From NCBI GenBank assembly GCA_003508835.1, contig PUFA01000021.1:6736501-6800500 (forward strand): a stretch of DNA of 64,000 nucleotides. Reading direction: 5' to 3'. Position 1 is the stretch's first letter; each line of letters opens with the position of its first letter. Of this stretch, positions 35,082 through 46,584 are shown one piece after another. The notes under the pieces are model-generated. The model was not told where the DNA came from. It did no database searches and saw only the letters and a program-made list of their open reading frames with translations. Source of the DNA: Eonycteris spelaea. Lineage: Eukaryota > Chordata > Mammalia > Chiroptera > Pteropodidae. The translations under genes and the position numbers were made by a program.

Positions 35082-37899
35082 CTCTTATTGGCTGAATATT
35101 CCTTTACCGAAAGAAGAAATGTCTTTCATATTCTGGCAATAGATTGACTTGTCTAAATCAAGTTTTAATACATAAGTGAGTTGTTCCTTTGATGAGTTAT
35201 TAATATCTTGGGAGGATATTTCTAGTCAGCCTATTTACATAGATAATCTACACCTTTTTATTGATATTTCAAAGCAAAAAAATTTTATTGGAAATATAGT
35301 GCAACTCAAAAATTTCATTGTGCCTACTTTGCCCTCATTTTAAATAGTGAAATATTTCAATATTGAAAACATTTCACTTTTCTGTTACTTTTTAAAATTC
35401 TAAATGTTAATGCTCATTCGTGTTATATCTCTTTTCTTATTTTGCATATTTACTTTAGAACCACCAGTATGGATAGCTCATGGTAATTTATAATTTATGA
35501 CAATATTTAAGTGTACATTATAGTCTGTTGGAATTGGATATGTCATGACTGAACATAACATAAACTACATATAAACAGAAACATAGGTAATTTATGGGGA
35601 TACAGTGTTTTCATTTAATATCAACTTATTGCTTTCAATCATTGTACACAGGGACATTTCAATAACTGAAAATTAGTAAGAATCCTCTAATTTTGGAGAA
35701 AGAAAAAGGTACTCTACTATAAGTAGAACTTTTACAAAGTACATTTTAAACTAGAATTTTAAACTGGAACTAAGTTTGAAAATCTCTGGTATGTTTCATA
35801 AAAAGGTAGCAACTTTTCTGTAATTTCATTATAATGAGCATCTTCCAGGAATATATCATATTCTTTTCTATGGTAAAATAACAAGCACAGTCTTTAAAAT
35901 AAGCCGTAAGGCATAGCGAGAGAAAGGACATGCAATTAAAGTTAAATAAACTGCTAATACAATATTGCTTTTATAAATGGCTTTATTGTCTCTATTGTTA
36001 ATTAAAATACCAGGCTATGTACAGCTCAGAGCTAATTTCAAATTCTCTTTTACAAAGTACAAAATATGCTTACTTACCACTATAGTTTTCATGACAAACA
36101 CTTATAATTATGATTTCATGCCATTAGGATGCAGTGACATTCTATTCCTGTCATCATATTGTAAATTATTAAGCGTTTTTCATGAGCTCAGGGCAAAGAA
36201 AAAGAAGGATTCATAAAAGCTCAATAAAGTTTTTGGAATATGAACATAGCATGATTTGAAAGGGTGGAAAATGTGAGATAAGACAAATTTGTGGTATTTC
36301 AGTTTTCTAAGTTTTGGGGGTGGGGCAAGGTACATACCAATAGAAAATATTAAAATCCAAGTCATTTCTATGAGTTTGTGGCAAATAAATGAATAGTCTA
36401 AAGGGTATATATGTGAAAATTGGACAGTAGATATGAAAAAATTTTATCCAGTTTATGGTTTTTTTTTAAATGTACATCCCTGAGAAGCTTAGGTCAACAC
36501 AGGGTATCCTAGGCAAAATATGTACAGAGAAGAATTTTCAAAAAACCTGACTTTCAAATAAGCTTACATTCATTTATTCCTGAATTTTTTTAGCTACAGA
36601 AATTTTATCAAAAAGTGAATAATTAATTAATTACTATATATCTAACATGGCAGACTTTGGGTCAGACACAGACTCTACGGAAGTGGAGCTAACAGTGTAG
36701 TTAAGATCAGCTAGACACAGTTCTCCATTTTGATGGTTCACGCAATCAGGAAAAATTTTGTGGATGAGTTCTTAATATGTACATAGATTTTATATTTATA
36801 TGCCATATTACCAACATAGTTTATTTTTAAAACCAAATAAAATATGATGAGAAAAATAGTTAAAATTTATGTTATTTCCTTTTTATACACAAATGAAAAA
36901 TCGTGTGCTCCTCATAGGGTAAATCACTTCCATTTGAAGGCAGTTTCATAGGGAATTTCTGGTAATAGAATCTTCTTGCATTTCCCATATTGATTCATTT
37001 CCTAATGTCTATCAAATTTTGGGAAACCCTATGTCTAGTCTTACCTTTTTACTCAAAGTTATAGGAGGCATTCAAATTAGGGTGATCTGAAAAGTAGGTT
37101 TGTTTGCATTTATGTTTGAAATAAATGTTTATTATTGAATTTTAATTTAGAATAAGTTTTGAAGCATTAAAGGAACACAAAATTTATATAACAGAGCCAG
37201 TTTAATCAATAAAATTTCAGATTAAAATCAAACTTGATCAGCAAGATGTGGGGATAAAATGAGATACACGAGAGTCATGCATCTATATACTATCGTTATT
37301 GAAATAAAATGTAGAAGAAAGGATAATGCAGACAAAGTCAACAGCTATATATTTTAATGTGCCACTAATTACTGACTTTTGATACACTTATTTTAAAGAG
37401 ATTTTATAATTTAAAGAGCACATGAACTAAAATAAAATAATTACTTTGATAGAAAAAATATAATATTTAAGCAAATTTTAAAAATTATAATCTAGATTAT
37501 TTTTAGGAGCTGTGCCATATCTGGTAATATGACATGAATTTGATATACAACTCATTTGGGGCTAAAAAAAATCTGATGAATTATTAAAATTATTCATAAG
37601 AATTATATTATTGTGTAGCATAATCTTTTCTTAAGTATGAAACATAACAAATACTAAAAAGCCATGGTTTTTTTTGCCGTTTGATACGAAACATAATTTT
37701 ATTGTTTGTAACACAATTGTTAAGTAACAAGTCCTCAGTACTTCTATGCTGCAGACATGCCAGTTTCAGGATACACAAAGATAAAAAATAAAATGTCATG
37801 TAACTTTAAGGAAACTTGGAACCTTTAGATGGAGAAGAGAAAACTTGAACAGAACAAGAAACAATACTGTAAAAAAAAAAAAACTTTAAGAAACAATGT
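35082..37899. other. Unassigned AT-rich DNA
   Basis: No gene supported in 2.8 kb, and no nameable repeat. Confidence 0.5.
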
Positions 37900-38665
37900 G
37901 TCGAGAATACAGAATGCTGCTTTGGAATGCAATCTGACAGTTCAAAAAAAACATACACTTCTCATAGGATCCAGCAATCTACTCCTTGGTGTTTACACAG
38001 AGGAATTGAAAACATGTTTACACGAAACCTGCACACAGATATTTATAGCAGCTTTATTCATAATTGACAAAACTTGGAAGCAACCAAGATGCCCTTCATT
38101 GGATGAATGAAAAAAATTTTGCAGTGCATGCAGACAACGGAATATTATTCAGCACTAAAAAGAAATAAGCAATGAAGCCATGAAAAAACATAGAGAAACT
38201 TTAAATTTGCATTGCTAAGTGAAAGAAACCAATCTGGAAAGGTTCAATACTGTATTGTTTCAACTATATGACATTCGGGAAAAGGCAAAACTATGGAGAT
38301 TGTAGAAGTCTCAGTAGTTGTTAAGGGTTAGGGAGAAGGAGAGATGAGTAGGCAGAGTAAAGGGGATTTTATAAGGCAGTGAAACTACTCTGTACGATGC
38401 TATAAGAGTGGATTATGTCATACATTTGTTCTGCCCTTTTACAACTGGGAGAGTGAACTCTAAACTATGGACTTTGGATAATAATGATGAGTCAATATAG
38501 GTTCATTGACTGTAGCAAATGTACCTCTCTGATGAGGGATTTTAATAGTGGAGAAGGCCATTTATATTTGGGGTCAGGGAGTGAGTATCTGGGAACTCTG
38601 TACCTTCTCTTCAAGTTTGCTATGAATCTAAACTGCTCTAAAAAATAAAGCTATTTTAAAAAAGC
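37900..38665 (+). mobile_element. L1M fragment, ORF2 end through poly(A) site
   Basis: Distal ORF2 is followed by the complete 3' UTR. Blocks in order are 'TTATAGCAGCTTTATTCATA', 'AACGGAATATTATTCAGCAC', 'AACTATATGACATTC', 'GTCAATATAGGTTCATTGAC', and the end 'CTAAACTGCTCTAAAAAATA' with an AATAAAG signal. No frame is open over the ORF2 part for any useful length. It is the best-preserved L1M tail in the window. Confidence 0.85.
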
Positions 38666-39009
38666 AAAGTAGAAACACACACTGGGAATTATTTCCCTGG
38701 TAGCTGCTGAAAAGCATTGAGAATGCATGACAATTGAGGAGCTTTTTGTAGCATTCAGCTTGTAGACTTGTGTAGCATTCACTTGTGTACAACGGGCACA
38801 AGTGGAAAGATTTTCCTAGAAAATGTGTTGTCAGAGGTTTAAACAGAGATCCCCAGTTGCAAAGCTCCCATGCCTCCCTGTAACTCAGAATATTGTTGAG
38901 GATGGGAGGGGCTGGAAGTTGTACTTATCAATGATTGATAGCTCCAGGCAATGTTTTTGTTTGTTTTTTTTTGTGTTTTGTTTTCAATTTTCATACAGAA
39001 GAAAAAAGA

Positions 39010-39014
<5 letters not shown>
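38666..39014. other. Unassigned DNA
   Basis: A short local direct repeat (TGTAGCATTCA at about 38748 and again about 25 bp on) is the only structure seen. Confidence 0.4.

Positions 39015-39050
<36 letters not shown>
39015..39050. repeat. (AC)n microsatellite
   Basis: A perfect 36-bp AC run. Confidence 0.95.
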
Positions 39051-39052
<2 letters not shown>

Positions 39053-41035
39053 CTGGAGAAAGTATGAACACCTTTAAGAGTTGGGGAAAGGGAAAAAAAG
39101 CAATAGCAATAGTACGATCAAGATGCTTATAGTGACATTTCTTTCCCTATTCTGAAATAGGGAGACGACAGGCCGGCCCCTCTGTCACTGATGGCAAGCA
39201 CCTGGCAAAGACCTAGAGACTGAGGACTTCAGCCAGAAAGGTGCCTCTCTTTCGGCCACATCAGCAGTGGCAACTATGAGCATGAGAAAAGTGAGATTAG
39301 CCTTGTAATATTGTCCACAGATCATAGGCATTCTCTATAAACGATGTCTTCTTAGGCTCCCATATTTTTCCCCTAGGAATTTTTTTTTTTTTTTAAACGG
39401 AAGAGAAAAGAATCAGAGATATTTCCGATTTTCCTAAACCATGATAAGGTCGATGTAGTCTTAAACTGGTCTGAATTCTAACAGCAAAAACCTCTTTCCC
39501 ACACATTTTCTAGACTAGTTTGTAAAGTAAAATTCCAATAGTGCAAAATGTGTGGCAACCACTTAATCTTAGCATGATCATGATAGACACAATGGATTGA
39601 TGACATGAACAATTTCAAAAATGTGTGAGTCGAACTGCTATTTGTTTCTCTTACAGCATACAAATTGCCCAAGAAAGTGAAAAAGATATTCATGTTATTT
39701 TAAGGTATTTGAACAAGCCAAATTTTTCAGGTCTCAGGAACATTGCACATTAGTTTTGTTTTATAAGCCAGTGAAGAACCAATTCCGCAATATGACTGAT
39801 ATGTACATTTTCTTTTTCAATTCTATTCATGCTAATTTACAACTGCTGATAGTGCATTATCTTTCAGAAATTCATGCAAATGACTTTCTGAAATGCCTCA
39901 TTAAATATTTGCCTTTATCAGAATACATTTAATTTACCCACTTATACTATACCATTCAGCAAGAGAAGAATATAAAAGTGAGAAATCAGTTTTTTTAAAT
40001 GAGAGAAATAGCCAGGAACCTCTTCCCATTTTATAGACCAAATAGCATTTGGTAATATACAAAAAGCTTGTTTTTAAAACCAGGAAATATCACTGTTCTT
40101 TCACTGTGTCAACTACATTTAATCAACATGGCAAGATAAGAAACTTTCTACTGTAGGCCTATTTAATGATTTATTTTTTCATCCCTTTAACTTTGCTACA
40201 TCAGATGTCCTTTTTAGCTCTATAATGAATTGCAGCATGTACACAAGAGAGCGTACAAATTCAAGAGTGCGTCTTGATGAAGTCACACCAAGTGATGACA
40301 ATGAGTGACCAGTAGCAGATTATCACCAGTACCTGGAGGCCTCCCCAAGTCTCTTATTATTATATTACTATCCCGATTGCAAACAATACATTGTTCCAAC
40401 TCCATAGGTTTATTTTGCCTGTGGGTGTAAATGGAGACTTATAGAATATTATAGGCTCATTTCACCTTTTCTGAAAAAATAGTTGGTGAGCTTCACCTTT
40501 ATATCTGTTATTATAGCCCATTGATCTGATTGCTCTTTCAGAATCATTGTGTGAATATACCCAAATTTCTTTACTCATGTCACTGTTGGTGGGACAATTT
40601 TGTGTAATGCTGCTTGAACATCCTTGTATTTGACTCTTTTAAGCATGTATATGCAGTTCTCTTGAAAATTGCAGGGAGTGTCCTTGGGTCCTAGATTATA
40701 AATAATTCAGTTTTATTAGAAACTGATGAGCAGTTTTCAAAAGAGATTTTAGCAATTTCTATCCTTACTAGCTGAGCATATGAATTCTGGTGGCTTGTCT
40801 TGCACTAAAATACCTGGTATTATATACTGTAATATTGTGATTTATAATAAATATATATATATTTGGTCTTTGTCCTAGTTTCTAGCACAGACTAGCACAG
40901 AGTTCTTAAAACCCTTGGAATTTAAATGATGAGAATGATAAAGTACCTCTTGTTGTGTTAATGAGGTGACTTTTGCAATGCTCTTAAATCACCTAAGGAT
41001 AGGGACTTGTCACCAGGAAGACCAGCCATATGACT
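39051..41035. other. Unassigned AT-rich DNA
   Basis: No gene supported. A T16 run lies near 39380-39395. The octamer-centred inverted repeat at 39862-39893 is listed separately. Confidence 0.5.
39862..39893. promoter_or_regulatory. Octamer motif inside a 9-bp inverted repeat (candidate)
   Basis: TTTCAGAAA (39862-39870) and TTTCTGAAA (39885-39893) are perfect inverted arms. The 14-nt spacer holds a consensus octamer ATGCAAAT (39874-39881), the POU-factor binding site. A related ATGCTAATTT lies about 45 bp upstream. A regulatory role is inference from motif architecture alone. Confidence 0.3.
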
Positions 41036-41640
41036 AGAGGGGTTGAAACCTTCAGTCCCAAGGCCTTGACCTCCTGGGGTGGGAGAAGGGCTGGAGGGTG
41101 ATTCTGTCACCAATGGCTAATGAGTTAATCAGCATGCCTATGTAAGGGGCCTCCATAAAACCCCAAAATGACTGGATTTGAAGAGCTTCCAGGTTGAGGA
41201 ACACATGAACATTTGGGGGACATTAGTGCCCCTGGAGAGGGCATGGGAGCTCCATGATCTTTCCCCACACCTCTCCCAATGCATCTCTTCCATCCAGCTG
41301 TCCCTGAGTTATATCCGTTGATAATAAACTGGTGATCTAGTAAGTAAAGTGTTTCTTTGAGTTCTGTGAGCCACTCTAGCAAATTAATCAAACCCAGGGA
41401 GGGGTCGTGGAAACCTCTGATTTATAACCAATGGGTCAGAAGCATAAGTAACAACCCGGACTTGCAACTGACATCAGAATTAAGTGCAAAGGTGGAGTTC
41501 TTGGAACCTCCAATCTGTAGGCAATTGGTCAGAAGCTCAGGTGACAACCTAGGCTTGCAACTGGCATCTGAAGTTATAAGGAGGGTGGGGGGTGGGGTGA
41601 ACCTTTCTAGTGTCCAGGGGTTGCCTGGTGTTTTAGCATG
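41036..41640 (+). mobile_element. Endogenous retrovirus LTR with an internal tandem duplication
   Basis: Ordered landmarks are 'ATGCCTATGTAAGGGGCCTC', a TATA-like CATAAAACCCC, 'AGAGGGCATGGGAGCTCC', 'TGAGTTATATCCGTTGATAA' with an AATAAA signal, 'GTTCTGTGAGCCACTCTAGC' and 'AAATTAATCAAACCCAGGGA'. These match a well-known mammalian ERV LTR family whose exact name I cannot give. The 3' half is duplicated in tandem (41409-41480 and 41503-41574). No internal retroviral region adjoins it. Confidence 0.75.
41409..41574 (+). repeat. Tandem duplication within the LTR, period about 93 bp
   Basis: Copy 1 reads GGAAACCTCTGATTTATAAC... to ACTTGCAACTGACATC. Copy 2 reads GGAACCTCCAATCTGTAG... to GCTTGCAACTGGCATC. 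Corresponding bases are offset by 93-94 bp. The copies have diverged, so the duplication is old. Confidence 0.85.
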
Positions 41641-42025
41641 AGGAACCAATCCCCATTAGGTAGCTAGTCAGACACGAGCAACAGGGGAACAAAGGAATAG
41701 GGGCCTAGCCCAGAGACTATCCAAAGAACTCCCTATTGGTAGTTAGAGAATTTCTCCTGCATCCCCAGAAACACAGGATGGGCGGGTCATAGTCTTATCT
41801 GGCCTAATTCGTCTACAGACACTTGTGCAGAACGTACTACCTAACTTACCCACAACTTATGCTTCATTATAATACTGTGTTTAAGCCTGGAAGTTCATGA
41901 ATCTCACTCTAACAGACTGAATTCTGGGTAAGCACGTGAGCACTGGACAAAGGGTTATATACTAGCTAGGTGTCCATCAAAATAACCTCACTTGCCAATC
42001 ACTTAAGAATGCCTTTTTAACCACC
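41641..42025. other. Unassigned moderate-GC DNA
   Basis: It lies between two LTR-like segments and may be retroviral, but I found no motif to support that. Confidence 0.4.
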
Positions 42026-42292
42026 TGTCATGGCCCAAACATAACACAGACTCCTCTTTCCCCCAGGGATACAGCGCTCCCTCTTCCCTGGCTGTAACCC
42101 GTGCCCCCCATAGAGATACGTGACCTCGTTTCCATGTGGTCAGCCATTTTTAGGCCTGACCCTTCTACTTCATACTGTGCTTTTAATAAATGAATAGTTA
42201 TCACATTCACTGTGTTGAAATTCATTTCCTCACCAGTGATAAGGACCTAGAGGTGTGTGTGTTACCGGAACTCTGATGGCTCCCACGCTAAC
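42026..42292 (+). mobile_element. Possible short ERV LTR
   Basis: The segment begins TGTCATGG and ends ...GCTAACA. It carries an AATAAA (in TTTTAATAAATGAAT) about 100 bp before the end, and is GC-richer upstream of that signal, as U3/R/U5 would be. No convincing target duplication was found, and the family is unrecognised. Confidence 0.35.
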
Positions 42293-42324
42293 ACCCCCAC
42301 ATCAGAAATAGTGTCAGAACACCA

Positions 42325-42450
42325 AAAAGATGTATCTTTTTCACTTTAGTTACTCTGATGTCTGCATAGCTTATTTTTATCGTGTTTTAATTTGCATTTC
42401 CATGATAATTAATAAAGTACCTTTTCATATAGTTATTAGCTATTATAATA
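42325..42450 (-). mobile_element. L1 ORF2 fragment (minus strand), left of MITE
   Basis: 'TTTTAATTTGCATTTCCATG' followed by 'ATAATTAATAAAGTACCTTT' is the antisense of a conserved ORF2 stretch. It is interrupted exactly at a TA dinucleotide (42451-42452) by a Tigger-type MITE. Confidence 0.7.
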
Positions 42451-42452
42451 TA

Positions 42453-42937
42453 CAGTAATCCATCCTTACCTGGGGGCAATATATTCCAAGACCCGAGTGG
42501 ATGCTGAGACTGAACCCTATGTGTACTATTTTTTTCCTACACGTACACACCTATGATAAAGATTAATTTATACATTGAGCACATTAAGAGATTAACAACA
42601 ATGACTAATAATAAAGAGAACAATTATAACAATGTACTGTAATAAAATGTACATTGAATTTGGTCTTTCTCTCTGATTACTGATCTGATAACCCAGAGCA
42701 CTACTGAGGGCTAACGTGCAGGCAGTGTTTATAGTGTGGATACGTCGGACAACTGGATGATTCTTTCATGTCCTGAGAAGGGCAAAGAGGAACAGCACAA
42801 ACGTCATCACACTGCTCAGAATGGGGTGCAATTTAAAACTTATAAATTGTTTATTTCTGGAATTTTCCATTTACTATTTTTAGACCATAGCTGACAGTGA
42901 GTAACTGAAACCACAGAAATAAAAAGAAGGGCTACTG
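42453..42937 (+). mobile_element. Complete Tigger-type (TcMar) MITE, 485 bp, with TA duplication
   Basis: It begins CAGTAATCC and ends GGGCTACTG, imperfect terminal inverted repeats. TA flanks both sides (42451-42452 and 42938-42939), the tc1/mariner target duplication. Internal landmarks are 'TCCAAGACCCGAGTGGATGC', 'ACACCTATGATAAAGATTAA', 'ACAATTATAACAATGTACTG' and, near the end, 'TGGAATTTTCCATTTACTAT'. It has no transposase and is nonautonomous. It is inserted into an L1. Confidence 0.9.
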
Positions 42938-42939
42938 TA

Positions 42940-43095
42940 CTTTTTTGTGGATTGCCTTATTAAGACTTTTGCCCATTTTTCTACAGGTTTTTCTAATTTT
43001 TTTTTCTCATTGATTTGTTGTGTTTTAATTATCTGAGTACAAGTTCTTAGTTAGGGATCCAAGCTGCAAATATCTTCTTTTGCTGTGAGTGTTTT
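42940..43095 (-). mobile_element. L1 ORF2 fragment (minus strand), right of MITE
   Basis: 'TTTTTGTGGATTGCCTTATT', 'GACTTTTGCCCATTTTTCTA' and 'CAAGCTGCAAATATCTTCTT' continue the ORF2 antisense interrupted at 42450. Confidence 0.7.
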
Positions 43096-43371
43096 TTTTT
43101 CTTAATAACTTTTTTAATTAAAGAAACAATTCTTTATCTTAATATAATCCAAGAGTTAAAGATTAGAAAATGTAACCTTCCCCCCTCCCCAAGGCAATGA
43201 AATGTTCTTCTATATACTCTTCTAGAATCATTATTGTTTTACACTTTATATTTAGCTATATGATTTATCTAAGATTGACTGTTTTGCATAATGTGAAGTA
43301 AAGATTGATTCATTTTAGATACCTAAATAATTGATTAGAAAGAGAATATGTTTTTCTACACTTGATATTAG
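43096..43371. other. Unassigned AT-rich DNA
   Basis: Nothing recognisable. Confidence 0.4.
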
Positions 43372-43555
43372 CTAAGAGTCTCAAATGTTCTCACCACAAA
43401 AAAAAAAATCATGACTATGGGAGGTGATAGATATGTGAATTAGTTTGATTGTCATAATTTCATAATGCATTAATATTAACATCGCATTGTACCTTTAATA
43501 CATATAATTATTGTCAATTATACTTCAATAAAACAGAGGGTAAAAAGAAAAGACA
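43372..43555 (+). mobile_element. L1M 3' end (plus strand)
   Basis: 'GAGTCTCAAATGTTCTCACC', 'GGGAGGTGATAGATATGTGA' and 'TGTCAATTATACTTCAATAA' are the terminal L1MA/MB-type 3' UTR blocks, ending in an AATAAA signal and an A-rich tail. Confidence 0.8.
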
Positions 43556-43589
43556 ATATATTACCATTTCAAATTTAACTTTGCCCTGT

Positions 43590-43935
43590 GTCTTAGTTCT
43601 GGCTAACATCACAAACTACTGTATAAGGCAGATTTATAAACAATAAAAATTTATTTATTACAGTTCTGGCAGCCAGAAGTTAGAGGTCAGGGGCCAGCAT
43701 GGTCAGGCCCTAGTGAGAGCCTTCTTTTCTGGTTCAGTCAGAAGACTTATTTCCTGTATCCTCATATGGCAGAAAGTGAGTAAGAGAGTCTCTAATAAGG
43801 GTACTAATCCCATTAACGAAAGCTTCCTGCTCATGACATAAATTACCTCCCAAAACTATACCTCTGAGACATCACAGTGGGAGTTAGGATTTCAACATTT
43901 GAATTTGGGGAGACACATTATCAAATATATGGACA
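43590..43935 (-). mobile_element. MaLR LTR (MST/MLT1A-like)
   Basis: This is the antisense of the same LTR class as 6231-6564. It starts 'TGTCTTAGTTCTGGCTAACA', then 'TTTATTTATTACAGTTCTGG', 'TCCTCATATGGCAGAAAGTG', 'GGGTACTAATCCCATTAACG' and 'GGATTTCAACATTTGAATTT', ending with an ACACATTATCAAATAT tail. It is a solitary LTR. Confidence 0.8.
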
Positions 43936-44582
43936 TCTTTCTATATTTTCCACTCATTTATTACCATTTTATTTAATATATTTTTTAGCTTCCACACAAA
44001 TTAAAGAAAGTAGAATTCAGTATTGCAATTGACAGAAAAACGTATAGAAGTTTTCGTTTGATTTCTGTGTTGGAAATTCCCTACATATAAAGCAAAGGAC
44101 ATAAAATCTAAATCCAACAAAATACTGTAAAAAATCACAAAAGCAGTCATAGAGAAATGTAATAATTTAAGGTGACAGTCTTTCAGAAAGAACATAGATA
44201 AAAATATATCATTTTTATTATAATATTGATAATCTTCCATATTACAGGGATACCATTTTTACCTAGAAATTTTGCTATGCGTTAATATTTTTAAATAATC
44301 TTAATGATTATTATCATGATCGTTGTAACAGCTACAATATATTTGGATAACACTTAAAGTACTTACTGTAAGATAGCCACTAGGCAAGTTGCTCTTTCAA
44401 CTTGCAAGTAAATTTAAACCTGTATAAACTCATTTATAAACCAAAATGATCCACTAAAATAAATCTTGTGAGATGTATATTTGCACATAATATATTTTAC
44501 ATAACATTATTTTCTATGCGGATCAAAATATACATAGGTAGATGTAGATACAAATGTAAAGGTCATATGCATATGTGTGTAT
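43936..44582. other. Unassigned AT-rich DNA
   Basis: Nothing recognisable beyond a 79-codon chance frame. Confidence 0.5.
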
Positions 44583-44670
44583 AGAGAGGGAGGGAGGAAG
44601 AGAGGGAAGGAAGAAGAAAAGAAGGAAAAGAGGGAGGAAGAAAGGAAAAAGGAAGGAAGGAAGAAAAAAG
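44583..44670. repeat. Purine-rich (GGAA/GAAGAG) tract
   Basis: 88 bp of almost pure A/G on the plus strand in irregular units. Confidence 0.9.
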
Positions 44671-44964
44671 TGAACTGTATATAGATACACTCGGGGTTAT
44701 CTGTAAGGTACTGTAGCTGTATATTCTTATTATGATTAAATGCAAGTTACCTTTATTATTTGTTTATATTTGAATATATTTGTCACATTTATAGATGATA
44801 TTTTAAATTAGGACATAGCATTTTTTAAAAATACATGATGCATTCGATAACATTTGGAGTTGTCCGTAGTCTATAAAGACCAAAATGATCTGAATCTCAA
44901 AATCATCAAAAATGGTACAATAAAAATACATCGGGCATGTTTTAGACACATTATATTGGTGTAT
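44671..44964. other. Unassigned AT-rich DNA
   Basis: Nothing recognisable. Confidence 0.4.
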
Positions 44965-45105
44965 AACATTCCATTATTAATAAGAACTGGTGTCTACTAT
45001 GCACTGTTCCCACAATGCCTCTGTTTTCTATGGGAGAAAACTGAGGATCGTAGAGGTTTAGATGATACCGTTCATAATTGGCCCCAGGTCATTGTGATCC
45101 TACAC
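44965..45105 (+). mobile_element. Probable MIR SINE, degraded
   Basis: 'CTATGGGAGAAAACTGAGGA' followed by 'CCAGGTCATTGTGATCCTAC' fits the MIR core order (gaggaaactgagg..., then aaggtca...). The match is weaker than at 29521-29722. Confidence 0.4.
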
Positions 45106-45129
45106 TAGACATTTACATTTGGAAAGGGT

Positions 45130-45440
45130 TAATGGTGGAAAATTTTAAGGAAGCCTCAATGAGAGAACTGAGTCTCAAAGGATGTATAGAGGGTCATCAT
45201 CACTTTTGAGATGTTCAGGGTTGGTCCTGAAGAATGGCCCTCTTTGCAGGAAGTTGTTCCCAGGATGACAGAGTTGAGCGTGAGAAGCGATGTCGTCCAG
45301 TGGTTGGAGAGGAGTCAGGGTCAAACAGGAGTGCGGAGAGGCTGGAAAGATAAGCACGTGACACATCGTGCAGAGCCTAAGCTGAAAGAAAGGGGGATTG
45401 CACAGGGATTTGAACAGTTGTCAGACGATAAGATAAATTC
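45130..45440 (-). mobile_element. L2 LINE fragment (minus strand)
   Basis: The plus strand runs like antisense L2: an 'AAGCCTCAATGAGAGAACTG' block, 'CTCTTTGCAGGAAGTTGTTC', 'GAGAGGAGTCAGGGTCAAAC', 'CATCGTGCAGAGCCTAAG' and 'GGGATTTGAACAGTTGTCAG'. These correspond in order to the 3' L2 region also seen at 27943-28985. The copy is strongly diverged. Confidence 0.55.
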
Positions 45441-46584
45441 GTAGATTTGTAATTCAGTACATATGTACATCAACATGTGACCAACATTCCTGTTTCCAAA
45501 CTATGCAGCGAATGCTGTAAAAACTCAGAAATTTTTAAATTTATCTAACGATTTGAATATAACATAAAGGTAATAATAGCAGACATTCTACTGAAAACTG
45601 ACTCGTGGCTTTTAGGACATGTTGTATTCCCACCCATGAATTTGTTTAAAAGATAATTGTCATGTTTTCAAAAGATGTGTAAAACATTAATGGGTCTGAC
45701 ACTTGATGTAGCTGTGGAAGATTTTTGGATAAATGGTTCCACATTTATTGTGGTATGAGAGTCTGCATATTACTGTTTCCTAAATTTCTCATAGAAAAAA
45801 GTTACAAAATGTTGACTCCAAAATTGAGAGAAATAACTTGTTTAATATTGTCAGAGATATACACCTCTCCATTTCTTCTTACAGAAACCCTCATAAGCCA
45901 AGGGATTTTACTTTTGTCTTGGTAGTCTTTTTTCCTTGATAGCTGAGTCCAAATTCTTCTATTAAATGCTATATTTTAAAGTTAATTTAAGTAAGGATAT
46001 AATTAATCTTTGTATTTGTTAAATTTAGGAATTTGTGTCACTATTTTCTCTTGAATTTTATTTTTGATTTTCTAATGATATTTTATGAACCACAATTTAT
46101 AATGCTCACTTGGTTTATTAGCCAGAAAGTGGCAGTTAAACTGATTTCATCTTTTATCTACTCAAGTACCAAATTATTAACCAGCCGAACTCTCCCTAAA
46201 GACATTCTAAGTGAACAGCTGTAAATTCCGTAGACCTTACGAGGTGAATAATGTAGACAGAGGGAGGCTTCCTTAGTCTTAATCTTGTTACTCTTATAGT
46301 CATACTCTTCTATTTATGGCGAAGGTCAAAATCGGGGACAGGGAAACATGGATGGTCGCAATGCTACATCTACAATGTTTCTAATATATGGAGAGACAGA
46401 CAGAATAAATGAGCGGAGGCTGCACTTTCTATAAAATAAGGCCCCACTTGTGGAAAAACACATCAATAAAAAAGACGTTATTTTAGTTCAGGGAGAGGAG
46501 GTTAGACGAACTGAAAGAAAGAAAGACAAATCCATATGCAGAGCAGCTATGTTTTCCTATGAAAATAAATCGCTGCCCTTCCTA
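45441..46584. other. Unassigned AT-rich DNA
   Basis: No gene or clear repeat. It could include further ERVL interior beyond recognition at its right end. Confidence 0.45.

Noticed and set aside
38823..39132. Two overlapping plus-strand frames with His-Thr runs
   Set aside because: They arise from the (AC)n repeat at 39015-39050 and have no other support.
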